22,483 nucleotides of DNA from DUVY01 sp036562755 (lineage in GTDB: Bacteria; Bacillota; Clostridia; Christensenellales; DUVY01): positions 1-22,483 of the forward strand of contig DATCJN010000060.1 in assembly GCA_036562755.1 (NCBI GenBank), written 5' to 3'. Below, piece after piece: positions 1 to 7,500 of this stretch (within the stretch, counting starts at the first letter, position 1; each line of letters begins with the position of its first letter). A model generated the notes under the pieces. The model was not told the origin of the DNA. It searched no databases and saw only the letters and a program-made list of their open reading frames with translations. A program made the translations under genes and the position numbers.

Positions 1-1258
1 CTTCTTTAACAGTGTATCCGCCTTCAGCGAGCCTACCTAGATCTCTAGCCAAAGTGCCCGGATCGCACGATACATAAACAATACGCTTTGGCGATGCTAT
101 TATTATCTGCTCTAATCCTTTTGGATCAACGCCGGCGCGCGGCGGATCAAGAACAATAACATCCGGTTTCTTGCCAGATTTAACTAATGGCGCAAGCTGA
201 TTTTCGGCCTTGCCTTGTATAAAGCGAACATTATCAATACCGTTGATTTTGGCGTTTAGTTTAGCATCGCCTACAGCGTAAGGGTTTTCTTCAATTCCTA
301 TGGTTTTCCTAGCTTTGCGGGCAAAATGCAGTGTCATAGTTCCTATTCCGCAATATAAATCAAAGACAGTTTCTTTGCCTGTCAACGCCGCGTATTCAAG
401 CGCCTTTTTATATAATATTTCGGTTTGAATGCTGTTTACTTGCAAAAAAGATAAAGGCGAAACCCGATAATTTAATCCCAAGATATTCTCTGTAAAATAA
501 GCCCCTTCCTTCGTACCGCTTAAACTATCTTGTCCCATTCCTTTTAATCCGCTCCCAGGTATATCCCCTTTCAGCTCGAATAGTCCGTTAGGCTCAATCG
601 CTTTGAACCAACCATTGTCATTCGTGCGTTCAATAACCAAAAGCCCTTCGCCGTTTTTGTTTTCGCGCCAAGTCAAATTAAATCCCTCGCTAAAAATATT
701 GGGCTGATGATTTTTTAAATTATCCTTCGCGCTTTTTATCCAACCTTTCATTCGCTCGCTTATAAGCAAACAGTCGGAAAATTCAATTGAAGTTTTTGTC
801 TTTTGCTGATAATAGCCTATCTTCCCTTCGCGATCGACATGAAGCCGCGCCTTATTGCGATACCGCCAAGGGTTATCCATTCCAAGCGTTGAATGAACCT
901 TTATTTCGTCCAAATTAAGTTTGCCTATACGCCGCAGCGCTTCTTCCACCCATATCTTTTTCCATTTTAAAGTCTCTTCATAACTCATATGCTGCAGCTG
1001 GCAACCGCCGCAAGCTCCGAATACGGAACAAGGAGGAGAAATTCGATAAGGGTTTGGTCTTAAAATCTTTTTCAGCTCGCCGCGCTGCCACTTTTTCTTG
1101 CGCTCAACTATTTCTATTAGTCCAATCTCGCCGGGAAGCAATCCGAAAACAAAAGTAGTAAGACCTGATTCGTCCCTGCCTACGCCGCTTCCGTCCGAGG
1201 AAAGCCCTGTCGCTTCAATTTCGACTGTATTTTGATCCTTTATTGATGTTTCAAACAT
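1..1258 (-). CDS. rlmD: 23S rRNA (uracil-5-)-methyltransferase, RlmD/RlmCD (RumA) type, 3'-truncated by window edge
   Basis: SAM-dependent enzyme that methylates C5 of specific uridines in 23S rRNA. The reading frame stays open from ATG at 1258 to the left edge, giving 419 codons, so about 25-35 C-terminal residues are missing. The N-terminal part is a TRAM-like beta domain. It is followed by the Fe-S cluster cysteines C77-x5-C83-G-G-C86 and C163, which match the C-x5-CxxC...C pattern of RumA. The Rossmann methyltransferase domain shows DLYCGIGT (SAM binding), LDPPRAG, and VSCDPGTLARD with the nucleophilic Cys at about residue 398. The SD in front of ATG 1258 is weak (AGCGAG), and no better in-frame start is seen upstream. 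A terminator at 1351-1384 separates it from the gene upstream. The family is clear. Whether it makes one or two modifications (RlmC/D/CD) cannot be told from sequence alone. Confidence 0.93.
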   Translation of the reverse strand, partial: MFETSIKDQNTVEIEATGLSSDGSGVGRDESGLTTFVFGLLPGEIGLIEIVERKKKWQRGELKKILRPNPYRISPPCSVFGACGGCQLQHMSYEETLKWKKIWVEEALRRIGKLNLDEIKVHSTLGMDNPWRYRNKARLHVDREGKIGYYQQKTKTSIEFSDCLLISERMKGWIKSAKDNLKNHQPNIFSEGFNLTWRENKNGEGLLVIERTNDNGWFKAIEPNGLFELKGDIPGSGLKGMGQDSLSGTKEGAYFTENILGLNYRVSPLSFLQVNSIQTEILYKKALEYAALTGKETVFDLYCGIGTMTLHFARKARKTIGIEENPYAVGDAKLNAKINGIDNVRFIQGKAENQLAPLVKSGKKPDVIVLDPPRAGVDPKGLEQIIIASPKRIVYVSCDPGTLARDLGRLAEGGYTVKE

Positions 1259-1350
1259 AATAAACTCGCTATATAACTCTGATAAGCTTATTTTAACACT
1301 ATAAAAGAATTGTCGCTATCTTTTAATATGCCGAAAAATAAATATCAAAT

Positions 1351-1384
1351 AAAAAAGGCGCGTTAATTATCGCTACGCCGCCTT
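1351..1384 (-). terminator. Rho-independent terminator after the 1446-2096 gene
   Basis: On the minus strand AAGGCG (1384-1379) pairs with CGCCTT (1360-1355), with a further CG/CG pair inside across a one-base bulge, and a run of T follows (1356-1351). It closes the two-gene unit 1446-2856 and insulates rlmD. Confidence 0.8.
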
Positions 1385-1445
1385 AAATAATATTATTTTT
1401 AATTATATTTAAGCGTTTTTCAATATCCTATTTATTAAAGGTATC

Positions 1446-2096
1446 TCAGAATTGTTGTTTAATATAGAATTTAAATCTGATATCGTTATCCAATATTTTT
1501 TGGATTGCGTTTATACCGTTTTCATTTAGCTTATATTGATATTTGTTTTTCTTTAATTTATTGATAATATCGTTAAAGCATTTTTTAATATATTCTTTTT
1601 CTTGCTCGTTGAGATTTTCTTGGCAAATAAGCAGCAAATAAAGAATCGTATTGATAAACACTCCAGATTCAAGCATGGGAGATTTTATATTAATTCTATA
1701 AAAACTGCTCTTTGCCTTCTCTATATTATCCAAATATAAATTCAATAAGCCTAAGTAATAATGTCGCCTTTCATAAATATCATAAAATATTTTGAATTTC
1801 GGAAATTTTTCTATGTAATTTACGCCTTTTTCAAATTCTTTATCTTCTATGTATTTTATTATTTTTCTATTCATTATGTTTATTAAAACAGTCTCAATTA
1901 CCGCAAGCGCAAAAAATAATAATATAACCGATACGCCTATAGCAAAAATCGGTTTTAAAACGCCTTCCAATGAAGCTGATTGAGCGTTATCAAATATTAT
2001 CATCAAAAGCGCCGATACAAATGTAATAATCAAATCAACAAAAAAGATATAATTGAGGGTTTTTCTGGCTAAAAAATCATTATTTTCACTAAACAT
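1446..2096 (-). CDS. Orphan membrane protein: two TM helices plus TPR-like cytoplasmic domain
   Basis: I do not recognise this gene. From Met at 2096 it encodes 216 aa. Two hydrophobic helices (about residues 15-35 and 47-73) are followed by a soluble, highly charged alpha-helical region (about 75-216). Within that region, residues 78-135 look like a degenerate TPR or helical-repeat unit (KxxEKGxxYIEKF, YLGLLNLYLDNIEKAKSSF). A longer form from ATG 2111 is possible, but GGAG at 2109-2106 lies inside that extension, 9 nt before the ATG at 2096, so I chose 2096. The gene is very AT-rich compared with the neighbouring rlmD and rny. It lies 61 nt downstream of the arginase-like gene with no terminator between, so the two are probably co-transcribed. 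The topology suggests a membrane-anchored scaffold or adaptor, but this is inference. Confidence 0.75.
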   Translation of the reverse strand: MFSENNDFLARKTLNYIFFVDLIITFVSALLMIIFDNAQSASLEGVLKPIFAIGVSVILLFFALAVIETVLINIMNRKIIKYIEDKEFEKGVNYIEKFPKFKIFYDIYERRHYYLGLLNLYLDNIEKAKSSFYRINIKSPMLESGVFINTILYLLLICQENLNEQEKEYIKKCFNDIINKLKKNKYQYKLNENGINAIQKILDNDIRFKFYIKQQF

Positions 2097-2105
2097 TGCA
2101 TTGCT

Positions 2106-2109
2106 CTCC
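2106..2109 (-). promoter_or_regulatory. Shine-Dalgarno site that decides the start at 2096
   Basis: GGAG on the minus strand, 9 nt before ATG 2096. The ATG at 2111 has no SD in front of it and overlaps this one. Confidence 0.55.
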
Positions 2110-2157
2110 ATTACGGTTATTTTTTACTGAAAGCATTACAGGATAAAACGCCCTATT

Positions 2158-2856
2158 TTATGCCAGCAAATATTTTATTTGGTCTGAAAAGCTGATATTC
2201 GTATTCCATTTTCTTTTTGGGCAGTTGATGATTTTATACGGAATACCCAGGTCGTTAATAAACTTTTCAAATTTGTCATCAAACCACGGCGGCGTCCACG
2301 CGCCCGATCTGCAAATATGTATAGCCGCAACTTTCTTATCATCGCCAAAATTGCTAAAATCGTTATAAGCGATATCATACACGGCATTTATGTATTCAAA
2401 ATCTCTAGGCTTTTCCTTAGTATAAGGACTATATATGATAACAGCCTTATTAATAACTTTATCGGCAAAAAGTTTACCTAGCCAGTTAGAGCAGTTAACC
2501 TCAAAGTCAAGCGACGATAATCCGCCATAGCCCAAATCGGAATGCGCGTCATACAAAATAACGGCGTTGCAACCAAATTTTTGGACAATATTATATGACA
2601 AAGCGTGCGAATCCGAAACAAATGCCTTTGTATCTCGTGAAAAAGCAAAAGTGTTTTTTATTTTATTCCAAAATGTTTTGACTTCAGGCGAAAGCCGATA
2701 ATTTTTTCTAATATCCTTCCCCTCTATGCTGGCCAGGATATAACTTTTATACCATAAGTCGATAAGATTTCTTTTGTTTTCTAAGTGAGAAATATTGCTT
2801 TCATTTCTTGCGTATATAAAATAATCCCAATCTATAGATAATAGGCATTTTAACAT
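2158..2856 (-). CDS. Arginase/ureohydrolase-like protein of unknown function
   Basis: A 232-aa protein from ATG 2856. That start has a good SD (GGGGTGG, 2869-2862, 5 nt away). A longer frame from 2937 would add 27 residues, but it has no SD and looks non-coding. Visible motifs are SIDWDYF (residues 7-13), SDSHA (81-85), LYDAHSD (101-107), NCSNWLG (121-127) and ICRSGAWTPPW (181-191). DAHSD is the DAHxD metal-ligand signature of the arginase/agmatinase fold. From memory, the pattern resembles uncharacterised arginase-like (UPF0489-type) proteins in Clostridia. The protein is shorter than true arginases (about 300 aa), and the classical late SxDxDxxDP motif is not seen after DAHSD. Substrate unknown; it may be a metal-dependent hydrolase, or a protein that keeps the fold without activity. 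It shares a transcription unit with the membrane protein at 1446-2096. Confidence 0.75.
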   Translation of the reverse strand: MLKCLLSIDWDYFIYARNESNISHLENKRNLIDLWYKSYILASIEGKDIRKNYRLSPEVKTFWNKIKNTFAFSRDTKAFVSDSHALSYNIVQKFGCNAVILYDAHSDLGYGGLSSLDFEVNCSNWLGKLFADKVINKAVIIYSPYTKEKPRDFEYINAVYDIAYNDFSNFGDDKKVAAIHICRSGAWTPPWFDDKFEKFINDLGIPYKIINCPKRKWNTNISFSDQIKYLLA

Positions 2857-2861
2857 CAAAA

Positions 2862-2869
2862 CCACCCCC
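2862..2869 (-). promoter_or_regulatory. Shine-Dalgarno site that decides the start at 2856
   Basis: GGGGGTGG on the minus strand followed by TTTTG and ATG. This supports translation from 2856 rather than 2937. Confidence 0.55.
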
Positions 2870-2988
2870 AACACAACGAAATTTTGCAAAGAATTTTCTA
2901 ATCTCGCTGTAAAGAATGCTCGATGACGATGCCCCATTGATTATATATTTTATTCTTGTGTTTTTTAATATGCAAGCGTCTTAAATAT

Positions 2989-3021
2989 AAAAAAACCGCA
3001 GTATTCAATAACTGCGGTTTT
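2989..3021 (-). terminator. Rho-independent terminator of rny
   Basis: On the minus strand AAAACCGCAGT, an 8-nt loop, then ACTGCGGTTTT with further T. It is a perfect 11-bp stem that begins 5 nt after the rny stop, and it ends the block that starts at ftsK. Confidence 0.92.
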
Positions 3022-3026
3022 GCGTT

Positions 3027-4622
3027 TTATTTTGCGTATTCTGTGCTTCTTAACTCTCTTATTACGTTGACTTTTATTTGTCCCGGATAATCAAGTTCGC
3101 TTTCAATTTTCTTTGCTATTTCTTTGGCGATAAAGATTGTCGAATTGTCGTCAACCTCTTCAGGTTTGACCATAATTCTTATTTCTCTACCAGCCTGTAT
3201 CGCGTAAGATTTCTCAACGCCAGCAAAAGAATTAGCAATTTCTTCAAGTTTTTCAAGCCGTTTTACATAGTTTTCAAGCGACTCTCTTCTTGCTCCGGGT
3301 CTTGCGCCCGATATAGCGTCCGCCGCTTGAATTATAACTGCCTCGGGTATTTCGGGTTCTATATCGTTGTGGTGAGCAGCGATGCAGTGTATAACGTCTT
3401 TGCTTTCTTTATATTTCTTGGCAAGTTCAACGCCGATAGAAATATGAGTTCCCTCGACATCGTGGTCAACAGCTTTACCAATGTCGTGCAATAATCCAGC
3501 TCTCTTGCAAAGCATCACATCTAGTCCCAATTCGGCCGCTAATAATCCCGCTATATGAGATACTTCAATGGAATGCTTTAGAATATTTTGACCGTAGCTT
3601 GTGCGGTATTGTAATCTGCCCAACAACTTTACAAGCTCGGGGTGAATTCCATACACTCCGGTTTCAAATACCGCGTTCTCGCCGGCTTCTTTAATATGGT
3701 TGTCAACTTCTTTCTTAACTTTTTCAACGACTTCTTCAATCCTTGCGGGATGAATTCGTCCGTCGGCAATAAGCTTTTCTAACGCAATTCTTGCAACTTC
3801 CCTTCTTACAGGGTCGAAACCGGATAATATAACGGCTTCGGGCGTATCGTCTATAATCAAATCAATTCCGGTAGCGCTTTCTAAAGCTCTTATATTTCGA
3901 CCTTCGCGTCCTATTATGCGTCCTTTCATCTCGTCATTGGGCAAAGGCACTACCGAAACTGTAACTTCCGCAGTATGTTCTACGGCGCACCTTTGAATAG
4001 CCAGACTGATAATCTCTTTAGCCTTTTTGTCCGCCTCTTCTTTAGCCGATTGCTCGATATTTCTTACTAATACCGCCGCGTCTTTCTTTGCTTCTTGCTC
4101 ATATTCGGCAATTAGCATAGATTTGGCTTCTTCTCTAGTCATTGAGGCGACTCTTTCTAATTCTTGAATTACTTTTGCTTCGGTTTCTTTTACTTGCTCA
4201 TATGCACGATCTAATTCTTGTTCCTTGATAGCTAGATTCTTGCTGGTTTGTTCTAAGGCTTCAAGCTTCTTTTCGATGGTTTCCTTTTTCTTGTCAAGGT
4301 ACTCCTCTTTTTGCATTATACGGCTTTCCATCTTTTGAAGCTCATTGCGTCTTTCTTTTACTTCTTTATCGAAATCCGCACGCATTTTGTGCACTTCTTC
4401 TTTTGCTTCTAATATAGCTTCTTTCTTAATTGTTTTGGCTTCCAAATTAGCATCTTTGATAATTTTATCCGCCGTCTGCGTTGCGCTGCCAATCTTGCTT
4501 TTTACTATACGAGCATTTATGATATAACCTGTTATCAGGCCTATAATCAGTGCCGCAATAGGTAATAAAATTATCAAAAGAAGGTCAATTTTAGCCAAAA
4601 TGCTCAGCATGTCGCCGTTCAT
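3027..4622 (-). CDS. rny: Ribonuclease Y
   Basis: Membrane-anchored endoribonuclease that starts mRNA decay in Bacillota and works with the degradosome. It has 531 aa, close to the usual length of about 520. Domains in order: one N-terminal TM helix (about 9-36), a long charged coiled coil (about 45-205), a KH RNA-binding domain with the GxxG-like loop GREGRN (238-243), and an HD domain with H350 and the HD pair at 379-380 (LLHDIGKAVDHD). ATG 4622 follows AGGAGG by 6 nt, so this start is preferred to Met5. It is transcribed after recA, but a near-consensus sigma-A promoter lies in the gap (4717-4745), so it can be expressed independently. A strong terminator follows the stop. Confidence 0.97.
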   Translation of the reverse strand: MNGDMLSILAKIDLLLIILLPIAALIIGLITGYIINARIVKSKIGSATQTADKIIKDANLEAKTIKKEAILEAKEEVHKMRADFDKEVKERRNELQKMESRIMQKEEYLDKKKETIEKKLEALEQTSKNLAIKEQELDRAYEQVKETEAKVIQELERVASMTREEAKSMLIAEYEQEAKKDAAVLVRNIEQSAKEEADKKAKEIISLAIQRCAVEHTAEVTVSVVPLPNDEMKGRIIGREGRNIRALESATGIDLIIDDTPEAVILSGFDPVRREVARIALEKLIADGRIHPARIEEVVEKVKKEVDNHIKEAGENAVFETGVYGIHPELVKLLGRLQYRTSYGQNILKHSIEVSHIAGLLAAELGLDVMLCKRAGLLHDIGKAVDHDVEGTHISIGVELAKKYKESKDVIHCIAAHHNDIEPEIPEAVIIQAADAISGARPGARRESLENYVKRLEKLEEIANSFAGVEKSYAIQAGREIRIMVKPEEVDDNSTIFIAKEIAKKIESELDYPGQIKVNVIRELRSTEYAK

Positions 4623-4716
4623 TTTTAACCTCCTATTCAGTTTTCAATCTGCGCATAAAATGATTTATAAATTTTTATGAAATAGTCTAAATCAATAAAT
4701 CAAGTGCGTTAGTTCA

Positions 4717-4745
4717 ATAATATCCCATTAGTTTTAAAATGTCAA
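4717..4745 (-). promoter_or_regulatory. Sigma-A type promoter of rny
   Basis: On the minus strand TTGACA (4745-4740), 17 nt, TATTAT (4722-4717). It starts a few bases after the recA stop and would give a leader of about 85-90 nt before rny. Confidence 0.8.
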
Positions 4746-4751
4746 CTTGCT

Positions 4752-5759
4752 TTATATTGTTAAAGCGTTTTTGTTATCTTTTACGTAGTCCTTAATCTTT
4801 TGCTCAAGAACTTTGCAAATCTCGGGATTGGATTCCAAGTATTTACGTGCGTTTTCTCTGCCCTGTCCAATCTTTTCGCCATTATGGCTAAACCAAGAAC
4901 CGCTCTTTTCTATCAAGCCAAATTCCACGCCCAAATCTAGCACACAGCCTTCATTGGAGATGCCTTTGCCGTAAATGATATCAAATTCGGCAGTTTTAAA
5001 AGGAGGAGCAAGTTTATTTTTGACAATTTTAGCTCTCGTTAAACTACCCACCATTTCGGAACCGTCTTTTAAGGTCTCCGCTCTTCTTACGTCTATTCTA
5101 ATACTAGCAAAAAATTTCAAAGCCTTTCCGCCAGATGTTACTTCTGGGGAGCCAAACATAACGCCGACTTTTTCGCGCAGTTGATTGATAAAGATAACGC
5201 ATGTTTTAGTGCGGCTGATAACGCCCGCAAGTTTTCTTAAAGCTTTGGACATCAGTCTTGCCTGCAAACCTACATAGTTATCGCCCATCTCGCCTTCAAT
5301 TTCAGCTTTAGGAGTAAGCGCCGCAACCGAGTCTATGACTATGATGTCAAAAGCGCCGCTTGAAACCAAAGTTTCGGCAATATCCAAAGCCTGCTCGCCG
5401 TTGTCAGGTTGAGATATGTATAAATTATCCAAATCAACGCCTAAATTCTTAGCGTAAATGGGGTCTAACGCATGCTCTGCATCAATAAAGGCCGCCGCGC
5501 CGCCGTTTTTTTGCGCCTCCGCTATCGCATGCAAAGTTACGGTAGTTTTACCCGAGGATTCGGGTCCGTATATTTCAATGATTCTTCCCCTAGGCAATCC
5601 CCCTATGCCTGTCGCCAAGTCCAAAGCCAAACAGCCCGTGGATATGGTTTCGATAGGCGTATTGACCCTTTCATTAAATTTCATTATAGAGCCTTTTCCA
5701 AATTGTTTTTCTATTTGGGAAATCGCTTGTTCTAATGCTCTCTTTTTATTATCATCCAT
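4752..5759 (-). CDS. recA: Recombinase RecA
   Basis: ATP-dependent strand-exchange protein for homologous recombination and SOS signalling. It has 335 aa. Walker A is GPESSGKT (65-72). Walker B (IIVIDSVAAL), the L1/L2 DNA-binding loops and the INQLREKVGVMFGSPE block are all intact. The C-terminus stops at KDYVKDNKNALTI and lacks the long acidic tail of E. coli RecA (352 aa). The SD AAGGAG sits in the 23-nt gap after cinA, so the gene is probably co-transcribed with cinA. I find no GAAC/GTTC-type LexA (DinR) box in the 140 bases upstream of the start. Confidence 0.98.
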   Translation of the reverse strand: MDDNKKRALEQAISQIEKQFGKGSIMKFNERVNTPIETISTGCLALDLATGIGGLPRGRIIEIYGPESSGKTTVTLHAIAEAQKNGGAAAFIDAEHALDPIYAKNLGVDLDNLYISQPDNGEQALDIAETLVSSGAFDIIVIDSVAALTPKAEIEGEMGDNYVGLQARLMSKALRKLAGVISRTKTCVIFINQLREKVGVMFGSPEVTSGGKALKFFASIRIDVRRAETLKDGSEMVGSLTRAKIVKNKLAPPFKTAEFDIIYGKGISNEGCVLDLGVEFGLIEKSGSWFSHNGEKIGQGRENARKYLESNPEICKVLEQKIKDYVKDNKNALTI

Positions 5760-5782
5760 GTTTTTATTTTCTCCTTTTTTAA

Positions 5783-6826
5783 TTACTCGTTAAAACCTTT
5801 TAGGTATTGTATCAATCTAAAAAATGCGTTATCGCATCCTTGCGAAATTATCTGTTCTCTATTCCCTTCAAAATGGTTTTCAAAAATATGAACGCCATCT
5901 TTATCGCCCAACGCCAAATAACATAATCCAATATTATCGCCCTCGGGACCGGCGTAACCGGTCGTAGCCATGGCGATATCCGCTCCCGCCTTAATAAGCC
6001 CAGTAGCCATCTCATAGGCTGTTTCGCTGCTGACGGCGCTAAATTTTTCAATAGTGTTTTTTTCAACGCCCAGCCTTGAAATTTTAGACTTTTCGGTATA
6101 GGTTACCAAACCCTCAATCAATACCTTGCTGGCTCCGGGATTTTGAATAAGCCGAGATACTATATTGCCGCCCGTATATGACTCGGCAATGGAAATACTT
6201 CTGTTTGACTGTAATAATAATTCAAAAGCAGCTTGGCTAAGCGTCGTATTGCCTTCTGCGTATAAATGTTTATTTACTCTTTCCTTAATGTTATTAATTA
6301 TATTTAATACTTCTATACCGGACATATTATCGGTATAACCGATAATAATATCGCACAACGCGTTGTCTTGCGCAAAATCTATACTTACGCGCGCTTTTGC
6401 TCTTGAAACATCTTTAATTAACTCTTTGCAAATATCAGCGTTAAGCCCGTAAGTTCTTAAAATATGCTTATATCTATGAGTAATTGATTTTGACACCAAA
6501 ACGGGCAAAACCATGTCTTCAAACAGTTTAATACCCTGTTCATCTGTATCAACAAAAGCTATTTCGCAAGAATTATAAGAGGTATAAATATCAGCAGAAG
6601 CGGCGCCTAAAAGTTCTTTATATTGATTGTCCGCGTTTAAGACAAGAACATAAGAAGATATTTTAGCCGCGTATTTGAAAAAAAATAAAAAGTCATCTTC
6701 CAAAAACCTGTTGGCTTTTGTTATGCTGCAGATATCAATGCCGTTGTCTGATAACAATTGGACAAGGCTTGATATGTATTTTTCGCAACTATTCGTATGG
6801 TCTAAGGCTAAAATGCTGATTTTCAT
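5783..6826 (-). CDS. cinA: CinA family protein with degenerate N-terminal domain
   Basis: The C-terminal 150 residues form a clear CinA/PncC domain (NMN deamidase family): AESYTGG at 214-220 (usual AESCTGG), a VTYTEKSK block, SAVSSETAYEMATGL, TTGYAGPEGD at 288-297 (usual TGIAGP), and an F-x-GNREQI motif near the end. The middle (about 115-200) matches the HxxLRTYGL...NKHLYAEG linker domain of CinA. The first 110 residues keep an alpha/beta pattern but lack the GDELLxG and GGLGPTxDD motifs of the MoaB-like domain. The total is 347 aa against about 410 in B. subtilis CinA. The position pgsA-cinA-recA is the conserved Bacillota order. The SD is weak and the start is the first Met in frame after a stop-rich stretch. 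Confidence 0.88.
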   Translation of the reverse strand: MKISILALDHTNSCEKYISSLVQLLSDNGIDICSITKANRFLEDDFLFFFKYAAKISSYVLVLNADNQYKELLGAASADIYTSYNSCEIAFVDTDEQGIKLFEDMVLPVLVSKSITHRYKHILRTYGLNADICKELIKDVSRAKARVSIDFAQDNALCDIIIGYTDNMSGIEVLNIINNIKERVNKHLYAEGNTTLSQAAFELLLQSNRSISIAESYTGGNIVSRLIQNPGASKVLIEGLVTYTEKSKISRLGVEKNTIEKFSAVSSETAYEMATGLIKAGADIAMATTGYAGPEGDNIGLCYLALGDKDGVHIFENHFEGNREQIISQGCDNAFFRLIQYLKGFNE

Positions 6827-6866
6827 AGGCGTTTTGATAAATATATGTTTTAATGCTTACAAGTTA

Positions 6867-6895
6867 AGAATACAGCTTTTTGTTGTTTTTGTAAA
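6867..6895 (-). promoter_or_regulatory. Possible promoter of cinA-recA
   Basis: On the minus strand TTTACA (6895-6890), 17 nt, TATTCT (6872-6867), in the 92-nt gap between pgsA and cinA. Match to sigma-A consensus is 5/6 and 4/6. Confidence 0.4.
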
Positions 6896-6918
6896 GGGAT
6901 AATTTGTCAAAATATTTA

Positions 6919-7500
6919 TTATTCGCGGATTGCCGCAAGCCCCTTGATTACATAATTTACGCCCGAAAATACGGTTAATATTATAGAAATCAAAAACAAA
7001 CCGAAACCGACAAGATATAAATACATATAATTAAACTTAAGAAGTTTTCCTAAATCAAATGCGCACATAAGAATGGGAACGGCTATTGTTTGCAATGCAG
7101 TCTTAGCCTTTCCAAAGATGTCTGCAGCCATAATGTAATTTTTGGACGCGGCTACCATTCTGATATTGTTTACTATCAAATCGCGAGCCAAAATGATTAT
7201 TATTGAGACCGCTAATATTATGTTAATGCCATAATTTGCAGGAGCTGCTAATAATAATAAAATCAAAGAAGACGATACTAAAATTTTATCTGCTATGGAG
7301 TCTAAAAACTTACCTAATGTTGTAACTAGATTATATTTTCTGGCAAAATAACCGTCAAAAAAATCGGTAATCGCAGCCAAGGCAAAAGCTATAGTTGCAT
7401 AAAGCCTTGCATAAGGCAGAACAGAATCCAATAAAAATAAGGCTATGACAACAGGAACAAGACATATTCTCAAGATAGTCAATCTATTAGGCAAGTTCAT
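6919..7500 (-). CDS. pgsA: CDP-diacylglycerol-glycerol-3-phosphate 3-phosphatidyltransferase
   Basis: Integral membrane enzyme that makes phosphatidylglycerol phosphate from CDP-diacylglycerol and glycerol-3-phosphate. It has 193 aa, normal for the family, and several hydrophobic helices. The full CDP-alcohol phosphatidyltransferase signature D46-x2-D49-G50-x2-A53-R54-x8-G63-x3-D67-x3-D71 is present. Its ATG overlaps the rimO stop by 4 nt (ATGA), and GGAG lies 7 nt upstream inside rimO, so translation is probably coupled. The family contains other head-group transferases, but the neighbourhood (rimO-pgsA-cinA-recA) strongly supports PgsA. Confidence 0.94.
   Translation of the reverse strand: MNLPNRLTILRICLVPVVIALFLLDSVLPYARLYATIAFALAAITDFFDGYFARKYNLVTTLGKFLDSIADKILVSSSLILLLLAAPANYGINIILAVSIIIILARDLIVNNIRMVAASKNYIMAADIFGKAKTALQTIAVPILMCAFDLGKLLKFNYMYLYLVGFGLFLISIILTVFSGVNYVIKGLAAIRE

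Noticed and set aside
2142..2158. ATAAAA/TTTTAT inverted repeat between the two accessory genes
   Set aside because: It is a six-base A/T stem without a T tract; not a terminator or a clear operator.
2857..2937. 27-residue N-terminal extension of the arginase-like protein
   Set aside because: It has no SD at 2937 and a non-conserved look, while a good SD sits before ATG 2856.
3078..3494. Plus-strand 138-aa open frame inside rny
   Set aside because: It is antisense to the conserved HD domain of rny and has no translation signals.
5458..5793. Plus-strand 111-aa open frame inside recA
   Set aside because: It is antisense to recA, with no SD and no recognisable domain.
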